The notes: a model not told the origin generated them from the sequence alone. Counted from the stretch's first letter, positions 11,744 through 22,979 are shown. The stretch: 64,000 bases of DNA from Craterostigma plantagineum (GCA_027422505.1 JAPQWV010000018.1:19920001-19984000), one strand, 5' to 3'. Made by a program: numbers and translations.

Positions 11744-11814
11744 CATGCAAAGGTGAGCTAGAAGAATGGTGTGAAGATCGGATTGGGCATCAATCAAATC
11801 TTCAAGTGGGAGAT

Positions 11815-12244
11815 TGATGGGTAGGTTGAGTGGGTTGGTCACCAACCCACTTCAACTACTCTATCAATAATAATATTAATATTAATTATAATATTATTAT
11901 AATCCTATTAGAGGCATGCTTTGCCTATAAATAGGTAATAAGTGATTCATTAGAAATCACACCAAAACACCAAAAACCTGTAGAAATAGAGAGAGGAAAG
12001 AAATAGAGGGTAGAGAAAAATTAAGGGTTTGTTCGGTCTTTGCTCCGACTATAAAGAGAGAGTTGAGTGTTTTCTCCTTTGTAGATTGAGAGGTTGTAAC
12101 CCCTGTTTTTACCCCAGTAATAATATTTCTACCTCGCCCGTGGTTTTTTACCCCAAGTTAAAATGGGGTTTTCCACGTAAACTCCCGTGTTCAATTTATC
12201 CTCACAGTCATTTCCAATTTCGTTACGCTGTCCATTTCGCAACA
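11815..12244 (+). repeat. Right LTR of Copia element 1
   Basis: A complete 430-bp LTR, TGATGGGTAGG...CGCAACA. It has an uninterrupted GCATGCTTTGCCTATAAAT at the place where the left LTR carries the hAT element. Confidence 0.93.
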
Positions 12245-12249
12245 GAAAT

Positions 12250-13148
12250 TACGAAAGAAAGAAAGAAATGACGTTGGCCTAGGTGCAGTGCAAACTCAAT
12301 TCAATGACGTGACCGACTATTATTATTATTATTATGTTATTATTCAGTGTTGTTATGATCGCAATATACCGGAACGGTTACTGAGTAATTCTCAACTGTA
12401 AAAAGCTGACTTAGAAGAGACTAGGAGTTTAGTTAGCAAAATATAGTTGTGGGAGTTATATTGAGTCAGTCTAGCTAAGGACGTTGTACGAAAAGTGTTA
12501 TAAACGGAAGCCTCTAGTGAATACCTTCCTGACCAGGAAGAAGGGAGACGTAGGAGATTTTAACTCCGAACTTTCAAAACCAAATTCTGTTTGCACCGCC
12601 AAACCAACACACAACACACTCACATCCGGACTTCGTTCAAAACCGGCCGATTTTTTCGCACAACTATACATACTAATATATCAAGCACCTGTATTTACGT
12701 TTAACTAGATCAAAACCGAAAAACTATAATCAGATAATCACGTGTTTATTCACCCCTTTCTAAACACATGAACCGATACAAATTTGTAAGGTAAGAAGTG
12801 TTGAAAATTTTACTAATTGTTGGATGTAACACAAAGTTGTTGTTTGCGGCGCTAATTTTAGCGACTCTTAAACAGATTTCGTTTGGAAGTGCAGCGAAAA
12901 CACACTATTTTCGACGCGTAGTTTTTTTAACGTACAAATTGTCAAAAATTCAGTTTAATAACATATCGTGATTGAGACGAACCACGTAAAAAATTGTTGT
13001 CCCTTTTTACTATTTTATTGATTATGTGTTTGTGTTGATCGTGATTATCAATCATGCTTCACCTGCTAGTCACTAAGCATTTCAATATTAATACCAACAT
13101 CAGTACTATTATTTCATTGATGTGTAAGACTGTTCAAATGAGTGGGAT
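12250..13148. other. Intergenic, simple repeats only
   Basis: It begins with a short GAAA repeat and has an ATT run at about 12318-12335. No open frame resembles a known protein. Confidence 0.5.
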
Positions 13149-14935
13149 TATTTTTTTTTGGGTATGAAATAAACTTCATTACCAACAGATCCAAATGTCA
13201 GATTACATCTAGTTTAAACTATCTTGAACGGCATAGCAACATCAACCTCGTCTTAATGACATATAAATCTAGTTATTAGCTCCTTGTACTTCTTAGACCT
13301 GGTAGATAGTAAGCATCCTTCCAGCTTCCAAGTCATCTCCTGCTTGATTCTGTGAATTAACTCGATTAAGAAGAATGGACAGATCCATGCACTTTGCTAT
13401 TCCTTTCCCTCCAAATGAAGTAAACCACTGCGGCCATCAGCAACTGAGATTTTCTTCCAGCCAGCTAACCCTTTTGCAGCCCTTATAGCCCATGAGCACC
13501 ACTGCTCAAACTCTTGAGGAACATTAATATTTTGCAGCCAGACAATAACCCCCCTAGCACTTCTCTACGATAAGAGCATTCAAAGAAGATATGATTAATT
13601 GATTCCTCATAACATTGGTACAAACTACAGGTAGAGCATACATCTGAGATCCCCCACGCATTCAATCTATCACAAGTAAGTAGCTTCCTATGAAACATGA
13701 TCCAAACAATGAATGCATTTTGGGAACATTGACGCGATTCCAAATAAATTCGCAGTATGGGAATCTTCTAACGTCTCCAAGCAACCAGGAGTAAGCAGAT
13801 TTAACATGATACAATCCATTAGATCTAATGAACCTGTTATTACCTCTCAGCCTTTCCAGCAGCCGAGATTTGATTTTGATCAGCTTCTCCAATTCCAGCT
13901 ACTTTCGTGCACCACATTATAATCCCATACTTCTCGACCCCTAATAAACGCCATCAATCCATTTAACCCAAAGTTTGTCAGCCTTCCTTCCTATACCCCA
14001 CAATTGCTTGCCCACCAGAGCAATATTCCACAAACAACTGCTTTTTTAACCCCAAACCTCATCACTCTTTAGTTTGCACACAGTGTCCCAACTAACTAAA
14101 GCATTGTATTTCCCTTCATAAACCCCACTCCAGAGGAACCTCCTACACACACTGTCTACCTTATTAAGGATAAACTTAAGTAAAATGATGAAGGACCCCC
14201 CAATATCCATGTAGAGTCATGAGCACAGAATTAATAAGGCATGCTCTCCCCGCATATGAAAGGTGTTTGGAAGAGGATCTAATTCTTGCTGTGATCTTAT
14301 CAATTATCCCTTGGCATGTAATCCTAGACCATTTAGTAGGAGACAATGGAACCCCAAGATATTTCATAGGAAACATCCCTTCTTGAAAACCAGCGATAGC
14401 CACGATCACATCTCTCACTGAATTAGATAAACCAGCACAAAACATTCTTGATTTGGCTGGATTTGCATGTAAGCCCGTGGCAGCCTCAAGTGATCCATAA
14501 CCTCTTTTATTGCCTGAATGGAGCCAACAGTACCTTTACAACAGATGATGAGGTCGTCTGCAAAACAGAGGTTGACCAGTTTTTGATCTTTGCAGAAATA
14601 ATAGATATCAAAATTTAGATGCCATAGCAACCTTGAGGAGTCTCCTTGATAAGTATCCATCATTAAAACAAAAAGCAGAGGAGACACGGGATCTCCCTGT
14701 CTCAAACCTCTGCCACCTTTGAAGGATTGTCCCATCTGTCCATTGAATGAAACTGAATAGGAGGCTGTGGAAATACATTCCTTAATCCTGGCAATAAATT
14801 TAGTGGGGAGTCTCAACCAACCTAGCCATTTAAACAAGAATTCCTAGCAGACCATATCATAAGCCTTCCTAAGATTCGTCCTATAGTATAGTCTGAGATA
14901 ATTGGTTTCCTGTGGTTATTCAGTTTTTGACATCC
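13149..14935 (-). pseudogene. 5'-truncated LINE (non-LTR retrotransposon) fragment
   Basis: On the minus strand the segment reads a degenerate LINE reverse transcriptase: KAYDMV, then GGRGLRQGDPVSPLLFVLMM near 14690, the catalytic FADDLIICCKG near 14570, MKYLGVPLSPTKW near 14350, and finally a zf-RVT domain (LLTCDRLNAWGI, HIFFECSY near 13590). A nine-base poly(A), seen as T on the plus strand at 13149-13157, marks the 3' end. The frame changes repeatedly and a TAG lies near 14846, so it is dead. The endonuclease half is missing, which fits 5' truncation during target-primed insertion. Confidence 0.85.
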
Positions 14936-15381
14936 GCCCACAAACCAAACTAAAACAACACAACACATCGGAATTAAAATTCTAACTATTAGTTGTTTAA
15001 AATTCCAAATTTCGTTGTTCCATTTTCTATTAATCTCCATTACACTTCAACATCTACACCTCTTTAAATGCTCCACAATATTAGACTTTGTATATGTGAA
15101 TACGAAGGCAAATCAATCATGATAATACCTTAATCTTCACCCAATTAACGCCAATATAATTCATTTTGTATGAAAGATAATATAAAGAGTTTGAAAAATT
15201 CACTTTCAGGCCCTATTAACATGTTTGGATTTGGATTCAGGCCCTACTAGAGTTTGGGTTAGGAATAAGGACTAACTTTTCGAAAAATTAAGTGGTCAGG
15301 CCCTAAAATGACGCAAAAAGATATATTTAACCCTGACATATTCCAGAATTACGCTGTATACCTAAATAATCCGTTCCAGCC

Positions 15382-15690
15382 AATTATAACAGTTCGGCGC
15401 TGAAAAAAAAACTTCCTTTCACTTGGATAATAACAGTCTTGTATTGAGTACCATATGTCGTCTATTTAATAACAAATGACGTCGCAGAAGTAACACAATA
15501 TTCAAAAATAATACCGACTCTTGCAACATCATTTGTTAATGTGTTACTGCAGGAATCGATATAATTTTTGAATGATGTGGTACTTCTGCGACTTCGTTTG
15601 TTACTAAATAGACGCCATATGGTACTCAATACATGACTGTTGTTATCCAAATGAAAGGAAGTGTTTTTTCAGTACAAAACTGTTATAATT
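15382..15690. mobile_element. Foldback element with about 120-bp arms
   Basis: The arms 15382-15501 and 15569-15690 are inverted copies with scattered mismatches. Shared blocks include ACTTCCTTTCA, TATTGAGTACCATATG and GTCGCAGAAGTA. The ends are AATTATAACAG and CTGTTATAATT. The loop is about 67 bases. It is noncoding, and no clear target duplication is seen. Confidence 0.75.
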
Positions 15691-16320
15691 GTTCTTGAAC
15701 CCTCCACCCGACCATCCCCCTGTTTTCCTAGACAGAAAATTCATCATTATAGGGAGCAATGCTCGATCAGTGGGAAAAATAGGGTTCGATATTCCGATGT
15801 AATAAATATGTCTGCTAATAACATTTTACTGTCGATAAGTAACGTCTTATGACGTTAAAATAACACTTACGGTTTTTACAGTAACAAAGCTGTATAATTG
15901 TGTAACAGTTATAATTGTTCTTGAACCCTCCACCCGACCATCCTCCCCCTGTTTCCCTATACAGAAAATTCATTATTATAGGGAGCAATGCTCCTATAAT
16001 GGGTTACCAATTTTCAATCTTGAAACGTGTAATAAGATCGAAACGCTAATGATTCGATCTTTTACAGGAGAATGCTAATGGTCGTCGCGTCGAGTTTAGG
16101 GTTTACGGTTTAGGGTTTATGATGTAATACCGCATGATGGAAAACAAAACAAGGTGTTAACAATCGACTGTGCTCGATCAGTGTGAAAAATGGGGTTCGA
16201 TAGTTCGATGTAATAAATATGTCTGTTAATAACATTTTACTGTCGATAAGTAACATCTTATGACGTTAAAGTAACACTTGCGGTTGTTACGGTAACAAAT
16301 CAGTATAACTCTTTAACATA
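15683..16320. repeat. Interleaved direct repeats next to the foldback
   Basis: Block a (GTTCTTGAACCCTCCACCCG...) occurs at about 15691-15765 and again at about 15914-15990. Block b (GCTCGATCAGTG... through ATGTCTGCTAATAACATTT...) occurs at about 15760-15905 and about 16170-16320. This looks like a partial tandem duplication of the sequence right of the foldback. It includes short TTTAGGG-like units at 16094-16118 that are too few to be telomeric. Confidence 0.7.
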
Positions 16321-16772
16321 AAACTGACGTCAAATACCATTCAGAAATCCCTTTTATTAAGGGTAATTTCGTCAAATCACAGTTTTGGGTCCTTTTTCAC
16401 TTAATTTTTGAAAAAATTAGGTCCTTAAACTAAAGAAAATCCTGACAGGGTCTGATTCCTAATTTTAAAATATAGTAAGGCCTGACACAAAATTTGCCCT
16501 TTCAAATCATTCTTAAACAAAAGCAAAAGAAAAGTAAAAAGCAATCAGGTCACACAAACATTATTCCATTATATAAACAGTTCGAGAAAGACCGATATGC
16601 AATTACAAAAGCGATCAAGAAGGAAGGTGACAATTCAATCGACAACATATCTTACATAAAATTCCCACATGTAAGTTTCCAGGCATATCTTGAAAACCAG
16701 TAAGGAAATCAAGACAACTGTCGGTAATATTTTTATATTACAGATTAGTTGCACGAACGTGGTAATAACATA

Positions 16773-17165
16773 TTACTCGGTTATGGGACTATATCTCATC
16801 CCACAGTCTACCATCGAAACATCTGCGGCCGTCGAAGGCCCACACGTCGTCCTGAGGTAGTTGGCAGAGGCCTTAAGGCAAGCAGTGCAGTCGTCGTCTC
16901 GTTCGAAGAGTTGTTCTTGGCAGTACGAAAATCCCGAGACGTAAGAGCCCGTGTAAGATTTTTGCCTGTAGGGGTTAAAAATTGTCATGTAGGGCAACTC
17001 GGCGAGGCTGTACTCAACTTCGTCTGCGTAATCACTGCCTTCTTCGTATATGGCAACCGCGCAGTAAAAATCGTCAATGGATGTGTTTGGATCGCATTTT
17101 ACGGTAAGTAATACATCTGCTGCACCTAAGAAAGAAAGAAAGCACACAAGCATAATCGCCTTCAT
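16773..17165 (-). CDS. Secreted Gnk2/DUF26-like cysteine-rich protein, copy 1
   Basis: A single-exon 130-residue protein. Residues 1-16 are a signal peptide (MKAIMLVCFLSFLGAA). The mature part ends with a Gnk2-type signature: C-x10-C-x2-C (YCQEQLFERDDDCTAC) followed by TTC and VDCGMRY. Ginkbilobin-type proteins are secreted antifungal or carbohydrate-binding proteins, and the domain also forms the ectodomain of cysteine-rich receptor kinases. The classical spacing is C-x8-C-x2-C, so this protein has two extra residues. The mature chain has seven cysteines rather than six. There is no transmembrane or kinase part, so it is a secreted single-domain form. Copy 2 at 19628-20023 is a close paralogue in the same orientation. 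Confidence 0.75.
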   Translation of the reverse strand: MKAIMLVCFLSFLGAADVLLTVKCDPNTSIDDFYCAVAIYEEGSDYADEVEYSLAELPYMTIFNPYRQKSYTGSYVSGFSYCQEQLFERDDDCTACLKASANYLRTTCGPSTAADVSMVDCGMRYSPITE

Positions 17166-17220
17166 TTCTTTATTATAGATCTCTCGTTTCTTTCGCGGTT
17201 AGAGCTTTGAGTTATAGAAG

Positions 17221-17229
17221 TATAAATAG
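17221..17229 (-). promoter_or_regulatory. TATA box of Gnk2-like copy 1
   Basis: On the minus strand CTATTTATAC lies about 55 bases upstream of the ATG. The leader between them (AGCTCTAACC...) is shared with copy 2. Confidence 0.5.
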
Positions 17230-17249
17230 TGTGTGTGTGTGTGTGTGAG

Positions 17250-18299
17250 GAATCTCTTGTTTGGTATTGTCTATGTATGACAACGATTGGCATCGATTTA
17301 TTCGAGAAGTATGCACAAGTTAGGATGAGAATCTGTAGCGGACGACAATTATAAGACGAGTGCTACGTGCATTTATTGCAAATGTGGATTTTACTACAAT
17401 AAAATATACAAAGACGGCGAGTTTTGCGTTTTCTTGTGCACGACAAGACGATAAGAGATGTGTTGAAGAATAATACCTAACTATTTAACAAAAACAGGCC
17501 TGAGAGAGGAATGTCATCACCGAATCAATATTGGATAATTCTACTCAAAAAATGGAAGCTTCAGATAGTATTTGAAAGATGGTTGTAAATTGTGGTAGTA
17601 CTAATATTCTATAGCGCTAATTAGTTAGGTATTTGATAGATGGCTCTATGCTGGCTCCGCCAGTAGGTGATACTCGCATCAGGGTGATGTAGATCGTATT
17701 GATATGCTATCATTGGGTTGTCTTGGAGTGATACTTCATTTGTATTATCAAGGTGATATTAAAATATTGTGTTTTATTGAATCACGGTAATGATGTGTAC
17801 ATGTCCTATTTAACCGTACACATATTATTATCTAGATAATGTTGATTAATACGTTTATTTTGAAGTGATATTGACGTGATAATGATTAATGTTTCAATAT
17901 CAACTTAACCCTCCAAAACATCATAGTGATCCTTCCATCTATCTGATATCACTGTGTTTGTTTAACCTAGTTCGCGACTCATCACTGGAACGAGGGATCA
18001 CCTGAGGGATAAAATGTGATATTTCAATTTTTTTGGATCGCCCAAGAAACTCTACATGATCCTCCAATACCTCAAGAATGATCTTTCTAATTTTTTAATA
18101 AAGAAAAATACCCTTTATAGTTTAACCTCCTATCACCCTAGTAGTAAGTCGCGTGTTGCCCGACTGCCATGTCTGAGTGAAGCAGTTTGGCGGACAATTC
18201 TAACAAGATTAGGAGATCGACTAACACTAACCATTTTACTCCTTCCCCTTGTTAAGTTGGAACATATCTTTGCTGGCGTGCACGTACTATCAAATATTC
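17250..18299. other. Intergenic
   Basis: The first part (to about 17400) resembles the upstream flank of Gnk2-like copy 2 (for example CATCGATTTATTC and CACAAGTTAGGATG). The rest is AT-rich with no recognised gene. Confidence 0.5.
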
Positions 18300-18720
18300 A
18301 TCAACACACATAAGAAAAATGTGTCTTTAACTTTGCCATGTACAATAAGGGATGATTCCCAATATATATTTTTTTGAGGTAATCGCTTGTGGTAATGAGT
18401 CGATATTCTCCCTTAGCTCGGCTATGCGTTCTTCCAAAAGTATAAAGCAGGCTCAGTTTACTTTCTGTCTGAGTTCGAGCAACCAAAAGGGAGCAAATTT
18501 ACTTGCATTTTGCCAATTGGTGCCTCTGCAAATAATCATCGGAAAATATTAAATTGGAGATTGAAGGCCATCAGTTTCCAAGTCTTATCGGGCGCCATCT
18601 TCCATCATGTATACCACATCTACAATCGAGTGAGTTCCAATGCATATAAATAAATACGGGGAGAAAGGACATCCTTGATGAAGGCCACGGCGCATCGCAA
18701 TTCTTTTTTGTTTATTCTTA
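18300..18720 (-). pseudogene. Degenerate LINE reverse-transcriptase remnant
   Basis: The minus strand contains RRGLHQGCPFSPYLF near 18680, which matches the conserved RGLRQGDPLSPYLF block of plant LINE reverse transcriptases. Near 18360 a weak match to the later LGxYLGxP region follows. Several stops and frame changes separate them. It is a different, older fragment than the LINE at 13.1-14.9 kb. Confidence 0.45.
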
Positions 18721-19627
18721 TCTAATTTATTTATATCCATCGTGTTTTCTTTTACTAGACATAGGGGGTAATGAAGTAGCTCATTATTTAGGGAACCGTC
18801 TTGGTTCTGATGGAGGAGGACTGTTATCACTAAAGTATTATCCTTTTGCTTCAAAAAAAAAAAAAAAGAAGAAAGAATCAGTGATAGTGCTTCGTGACTT
18901 GCTATTACGGATACAAATGAGTTCTCTCCTTGAGAAAACTCTAGCTAACTCTTGCTACCTTATCGAGGTTAATTTTCAGCACCATAAAAAAACCTTATGA
19001 CTCTTCAGTTAGTGCATAATCTCATTTGTTATATGATGATATCATCATGTGCCTTCCAAGGACAAAGCTACGGTAGTTATAGGCGCTATAATCTCTGCAC
19101 CCAAGAACTCTCTTAATCGGTTCACAATAAATTTTCTGAGCATTTATATATGTCACACTGCATGAATCGATGGGCCAGAATCGGTTGATATTTTGCATTT
19201 GTAAGAAATATTCCAACGAAATGCCATAGGAGGATGAATTATAATTCTTTCTTCTTTGTCGTCGTCAAATAATAGAAATCAAACACCCAATTAACTCTAG
19301 TTTAGTTTCCGAGACAGCATGAAAGATAATATCAAGTTTGAAATAATTCTAAAACAAAATAAGAAGTATAGAGCAAAAAAGAAAATAAAAGCTCAAATTA
19401 TTCCATTACATTATAAAGAGGTCGAAGGAGACCGCTCGATATTCGTCCCATTACAAAAGACATATTCATCAAGGCGGCAATTCAATCGACAACACTGACG
19501 GACACTTTTGGGCACAAAACTCATAAATAAATCTTCTCCCACCTATATATCATGGAGAACCACTCTTATTCCAGGCGTTTTGAAAACCAAACCAACATTG
19601 ACTAAAACATAATATATTTGAGATTCT
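18721..19627. other. Intergenic, start of Gnk2-like copy 2 downstream flank
   Basis: It has an A14 run at about 18847-18862. From about 19380 it resembles the downstream flank of Gnk2-like copy 1 (TTCCATTA...ATTACAAAA), showing that the duplicated unit includes 3' sequence. No separate gene is seen. Confidence 0.5.
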
Positions 19628-20023
19628 TCACGCAGTTATGGGATTATATCTCATCCCACAGTCCGCCATAGAAACATATGCAGCGGCCACAGGCCCACAC
19701 GTTGTTTTGAGGTAGTTGGCAGAGGCCTTAAGGCAAAGGATACAATCGTCGTCACGTTGAAATAGTTGTTCTTGGCAGTATGAAAATCCCGAAACGTAAG
19801 AGCCCGTGTAAGATTTTTGCCTGTAGGGGTTAAAAATTGTCGTGTAGGGCAACTCGGCGAGGCTGTAGTCAACTTCGTCTGCGTAATCACTGCCTTCTTT
19901 GTATCCGTCGACCGAGCAGTGAGAATCGTCAATATATGTGTTTGGATCGCATTTTACCGTAAACAATACATCTGCACTAAAGGAATAAGCTACCAAGAAG
20001 CACAGAAGCAAATTTGCCTTCAT
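19628..20023 (-). CDS. Secreted Gnk2/DUF26-like cysteine-rich protein, copy 2
   Basis: A single-exon 131-residue protein with a signal peptide (MKANLLLCFLVAYSFS) and the same domain as copy 1. About 20 of 114 mature residues differ. The cysteine pattern is identical, including the expanded C-x10-C-x2-C block (YCQEQLFQRDDDCILC) and the terminal ADCGMRY. The most variable stretch is residues 28-44, after the first conserved cysteine, while the region ELPY-TIFNPYRQKSYTGSY is unchanged. The frame is intact. It lies 2.5 kb from copy 1 in the same direction and shares leader and 3' flank, so it arose by local duplication. Confidence 0.75.
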   Translation of the reverse strand: MKANLLLCFLVAYSFSADVLFTVKCDPNTYIDDSHCSVDGYKEGSDYADEVDYSLAELPYTTIFNPYRQKSYTGSYVSGFSYCQEQLFQRDDDCILCLKASANYLKTTCGPVAAAYVSMADCGMRYNPITA

Positions 20024-20080
20024 ATCCTCTTTTTGCTATCTTAACTGATGATCTCGTATCTTGTGGTTAGAGCTTGGCTG

Positions 20081-20090
20081 TTATATATAC
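20081..20090 (-). promoter_or_regulatory. TATA box of Gnk2-like copy 2
   Basis: On the minus strand TATATATAAC lies about 60 bases upstream of the ATG, at the same relative place as in copy 1. Confidence 0.45.
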
Positions 20091-20599
20091 ATATATATGA
20101 TATTATATGCATTTAAGGATCTCTTGTTTATTATTGTCTATGCATGACAACGATTGACATCGATTTATTCACACACACTATTATACACAAGTTAGGATGC
20201 GAATATGCTACAAGCATTTCCAATAGGTGAATTGAATGAAATAAATAAGAATGACGGCGAGTATTGCATTTGCTTATGTACAACAAGACAATTTGAGAGC
20301 TCTGTCGAAGACCGAAGAATATCCTACAAGTCGGCCTAAGAGCAAGTCGTTGATCAGTTGCAATTGAGCATAAAGTGCAAGTCGGGGAGTTAGCAATAGA
20401 ACGTCGAAGCCGCTCTGATTATTTCAATCGATGATTACCTCGATGATCCTTTTTAATTTTGACGCTCTAGGTTCATTTCAATCGGCTCTTGAATAGATTC
20501 AGGAGTTTGGTATTCACCTAATCTGTGAGGTTTTTTCCATGAACTCACAGCAATTCTGAGCTGACGAAGCAATGGAACAGTGATCGAGCTGATCAAAAA

Positions 20600-20975
20600 A
20601 GAAATGCGACAGAAACACGTTTTTTTATAAGTTGGCGCGCGATCTCTGAAGACTACTTATGAAGTCGTGGTGGGCAGCGACGATTCTTCTGAGGCTTTTG
20701 AATCTCGCGGGAAAACTCTGTTCATAACAGATACGTGATAGTGTGTGAGCCGATCACTTTGAGTGTGTGTAGCTTTCTATAGTGTGAGCTTGAGAGAAAT
20801 TTGTAAACACGAGAGCTGTAGATTGTGAAGTGCTCTGTAAACTCCGATCGAAGTTCATCAGTAAAGCTTGGATTCTTGGACCGTGGACGTAGGCTAAACT
20901 CATAAGTCGAACCACGTAAATCTGCTTGCAATAAATTTTGTTGTTTTCTGTTTTAATCAACTTGATCGCGATTCA
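20600..20975 (+). repeat. LTR-like (U5) remnant
   Basis: The stretch GACCGTGGACGTAGGCT...GTCGAACCACGTAAATCTGC is a recognisable signature of the transcribed 3' part of many plant LTRs. No internal retrotransposon sequence follows, so this is probably a solo or truncated LTR. The boundaries are uncertain. The preceding 20.1-20.6 kb shows nothing else. Confidence 0.4.
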
Positions 20976-21470
20976 ATTTGAGGTTATTGTTTGGTGCAAA
21001 TTGAGCTAAAACCCGTTTGTACTGAACAAATCTCGATTTGATAATGAATGTGATCAAATTAATTTGACGAAATGACTAGCAAATTTTGCCAGTACATACA
21101 AACCATTCTCATGTCTCTCTGTCGAGTGAGAGCCATAGTATATGTCACTCACTGAAATCAACTTTGTGATAGAATCGTGACTGGCGAAATTGTTAAGCTA
21201 CCCTCCATATCCCGGTTAACATACCTAGGTCGATGATTTGTATCTCGTATACGTCCCTTGCGAAAATCTCGAATTGATTACCTTAAATCTCGTTTTTTCC
21301 ACCGTTGGTGTCGTCCCGTTTTCGCCGTGGATTGAAGTTGATGTCGCTGCTGAGTAATATGAGAAAAAGGGCTCGTGGCTACGGTCGTAACACCGTCGCA
21401 TATAGCATATCAGTACGTTATAGGCGTCAGTAGTTTATGTTATAAAATAAAGTGTCAGTTGTTGCGCAAT
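20976..21470. other. Intergenic, no recognised feature
   Basis: Nothing recognised apart from AT-rich DNA with a moderately GC-rich patch near 21300-21400. Confidence 0.4.
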
Positions 21471-21474
21471 AATC

Positions 21475-21690
21475 GTGGCCTAAGTGTACTAATATACTAT
21501 AAGCGATATGTGGTAAGTAAAAGTCTACCATAAACTGAAATTTAAAAAAAAATTACAAAAAATCCATCGCGCCTATTATAGACGCTGATTTTGTATTAAT
21601 GTTTGGTCATTTCAACTTGTGAAATCTTATTAAAACTAAAGATAGATAAAATAAGATTATCTGTTTTCAAATTTCAAAATATAATTATTA
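21475..21690. repeat. Dispersed repeat X, copy 1
   Basis: It contains TAAGTGTACTAATATACTAT, then ATCCATCG...GCTGATTTTGT and GAAATCTTATTAAAAC. The same block recurs at 23530-23583 plus 27894-28010 (split by Copia element 2), 28688-28930 and 29608-29830. Confidence 0.8.
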
Positions 21691-22041
21691 GTAGGGGTGA
21701 AAACGAGCCGAGCCTAGCCCGAACATGGGTATGCTTGAGTTTGACTTACTAACTAACAAGCCGAGCTCGAGCCGAGCTTGGTCAACTTGAACTCGAGTGG
21801 AGCGTTGAGCGAGCAGAGCTGCTCGCGAGCTGTGAATTAACACATTATATATTTACAGGTCCTATATACCTTTGAGTTTTTGATATTTTCTTAACAAATT
21901 TAACACCCGATTTGATGCTCGGTCATTTCTCACGCATTTTATAATAAGTATTTTATTCAATTTTAGATCAAATGATTTATTTGATAGTAATGGAAATCAA
22001 AATCAATAATTTCTCTGGTTATTTATGTCTTATGACATATA

Positions 22042-22292
22042 CTTCCTCTGTTCTAAAAAGTCGTTTAAGATTTTTTCACGCATATTAAGAGATGGGTTAA
22101 AAATATCTTTTATACTCCTCATTAAATTATCTGCCATGTAATTATTATTTTTTGTATTGAACCTTGTGTTGTTATTTAATATGGGGGCAATTTTGGAAAT
22201 TTACACATATATATTTTTTGAAAATACCCCAACGACTTCCTTTTGAGAACAAAAAAGATATGTAGAACGATTTTCTTTGAGAACAGAGGGAG
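22042..22292. mobile_element. Stowaway-type MITE nested in the hAT-like element
   Basis: The ends CTTCCTCTGTTCTAAAAAG and the inverted CTCCCTCTGTTCTCAAAG are flanked by TA on both sides. Length about 251 bp. CTCCCTCNGT termini with a TA target are characteristic of Tc1/mariner-derived Stowaway MITEs. Confidence 0.75.
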
Positions 22293-22460
22293 TATAATAC
22301 TAGTACTATTTGCATATTCAATGCATGTGCAATAATAAATAGAAGAATATGTGTTATAATTATTTTTATGTTGAAAATGTGTTACTATATTTAGTCAATT
22401 CATTAAAAATTAAACTTAGTTTTAAATTTAATGTGTATTAAAAATATATTGTTTTATCAT

Positions 22461-22514
22461 ATACTAATAATAGATAGTGGGTGGTTATACTAATAATAGA
22501 TAGTGGGTGGTTAT
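22461..22514. repeat. Short tandem duplication
   Basis: ATACTAATAATAGATAGTGG followed by GTGGTT is repeated twice in tandem with a period of about 27 bases. Confidence 0.8.
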
Positions 22515-22979
22515 TAACTTACGTGTTTTTCAATAATTATTAATTGACAAAAATTATGATTGGCTAATTGAAACACCAAATCACGGCAGTTTTAAAAGAC
22601 TCTAACAATTAGTATAAGAGTATAGATATATTAATATATAACTTAATCGAGCTTCGAGCCGAACATTACATAGCTTGAGTTTTGACTTGATTATTAACTA
22701 ACCGAACCGAGCTTCGAACTCGAGTCGAGCTTTGACCGAGCTACTTGCAAGCAGTTCACGAGTCACGAGCGGCTCTCGTTTCACCCCTAATCATTATGTA
22801 GCTACCGCTCCATTATCAATTCATTAAGATTATAGATTTCTACGCTTCCTGTAATTATGCTTGCTATTCCGTTTCTTCAGATTTCTCATCTTAATTACTA
22901 ATATTATCGTGTTACGAGCGGCTCGGTTCGTTTCAAGAGTCACGAGCGGCTCGGTTCGTTTCACCCCTTAATTACTAAG

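Larger units (their letters stand above)
6135..12244 (+). mobile_element. Ty1/Copia LTR retrotransposon (Tnt1-like), element 1
   Basis: The element has TG...CA LTRs, a perfect 5-bp target duplication (GAAAT at 6130-6134 and 12245-12249), a primer binding site, a polypurine tract (AAGTGGGAGAT at 11804-11814) and a gag-protease-integrase-RT-RNase H order. That order is diagnostic of Copia. The two LTRs differ by about eight substitutions and one trinucleotide unit over about 430 bp once the nested insertion is ignored, so it inserted fairly recently. The coding region is nevertheless broken in several places, so the copy is not autonomous. Confidence 0.93.
21691..22788. mobile_element. hAT-like nonautonomous element
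   Basis: The left end GTAGGGGTGAAAACGAGCC and the reverse complement of the right end AGGGGTGAAACGAGAGCC are inverted repeats. They are flanked by 8-bp near-duplications (AATTATTA at 21683-21690, AATCATTA at 22789-22796). The subterminal parts are rich in CGAGC/GAGCT motifs. The interior is noncoding. A related but diverged copy lies at about 29825-30245. Confidence 0.65.

Noticed and set aside
16094..16120. TTTAGGG-like units suggesting an interstitial telomere
   Set aside because: Only two or three imperfect units inside a duplicated noncoding block; far too short for a telomeric tract.
17640..18000. Possible MITE between the Gnk2-like genes
   Set aside because: Only a very short inverted match (TAGATGG/CCATCTA) was found and no target duplication.
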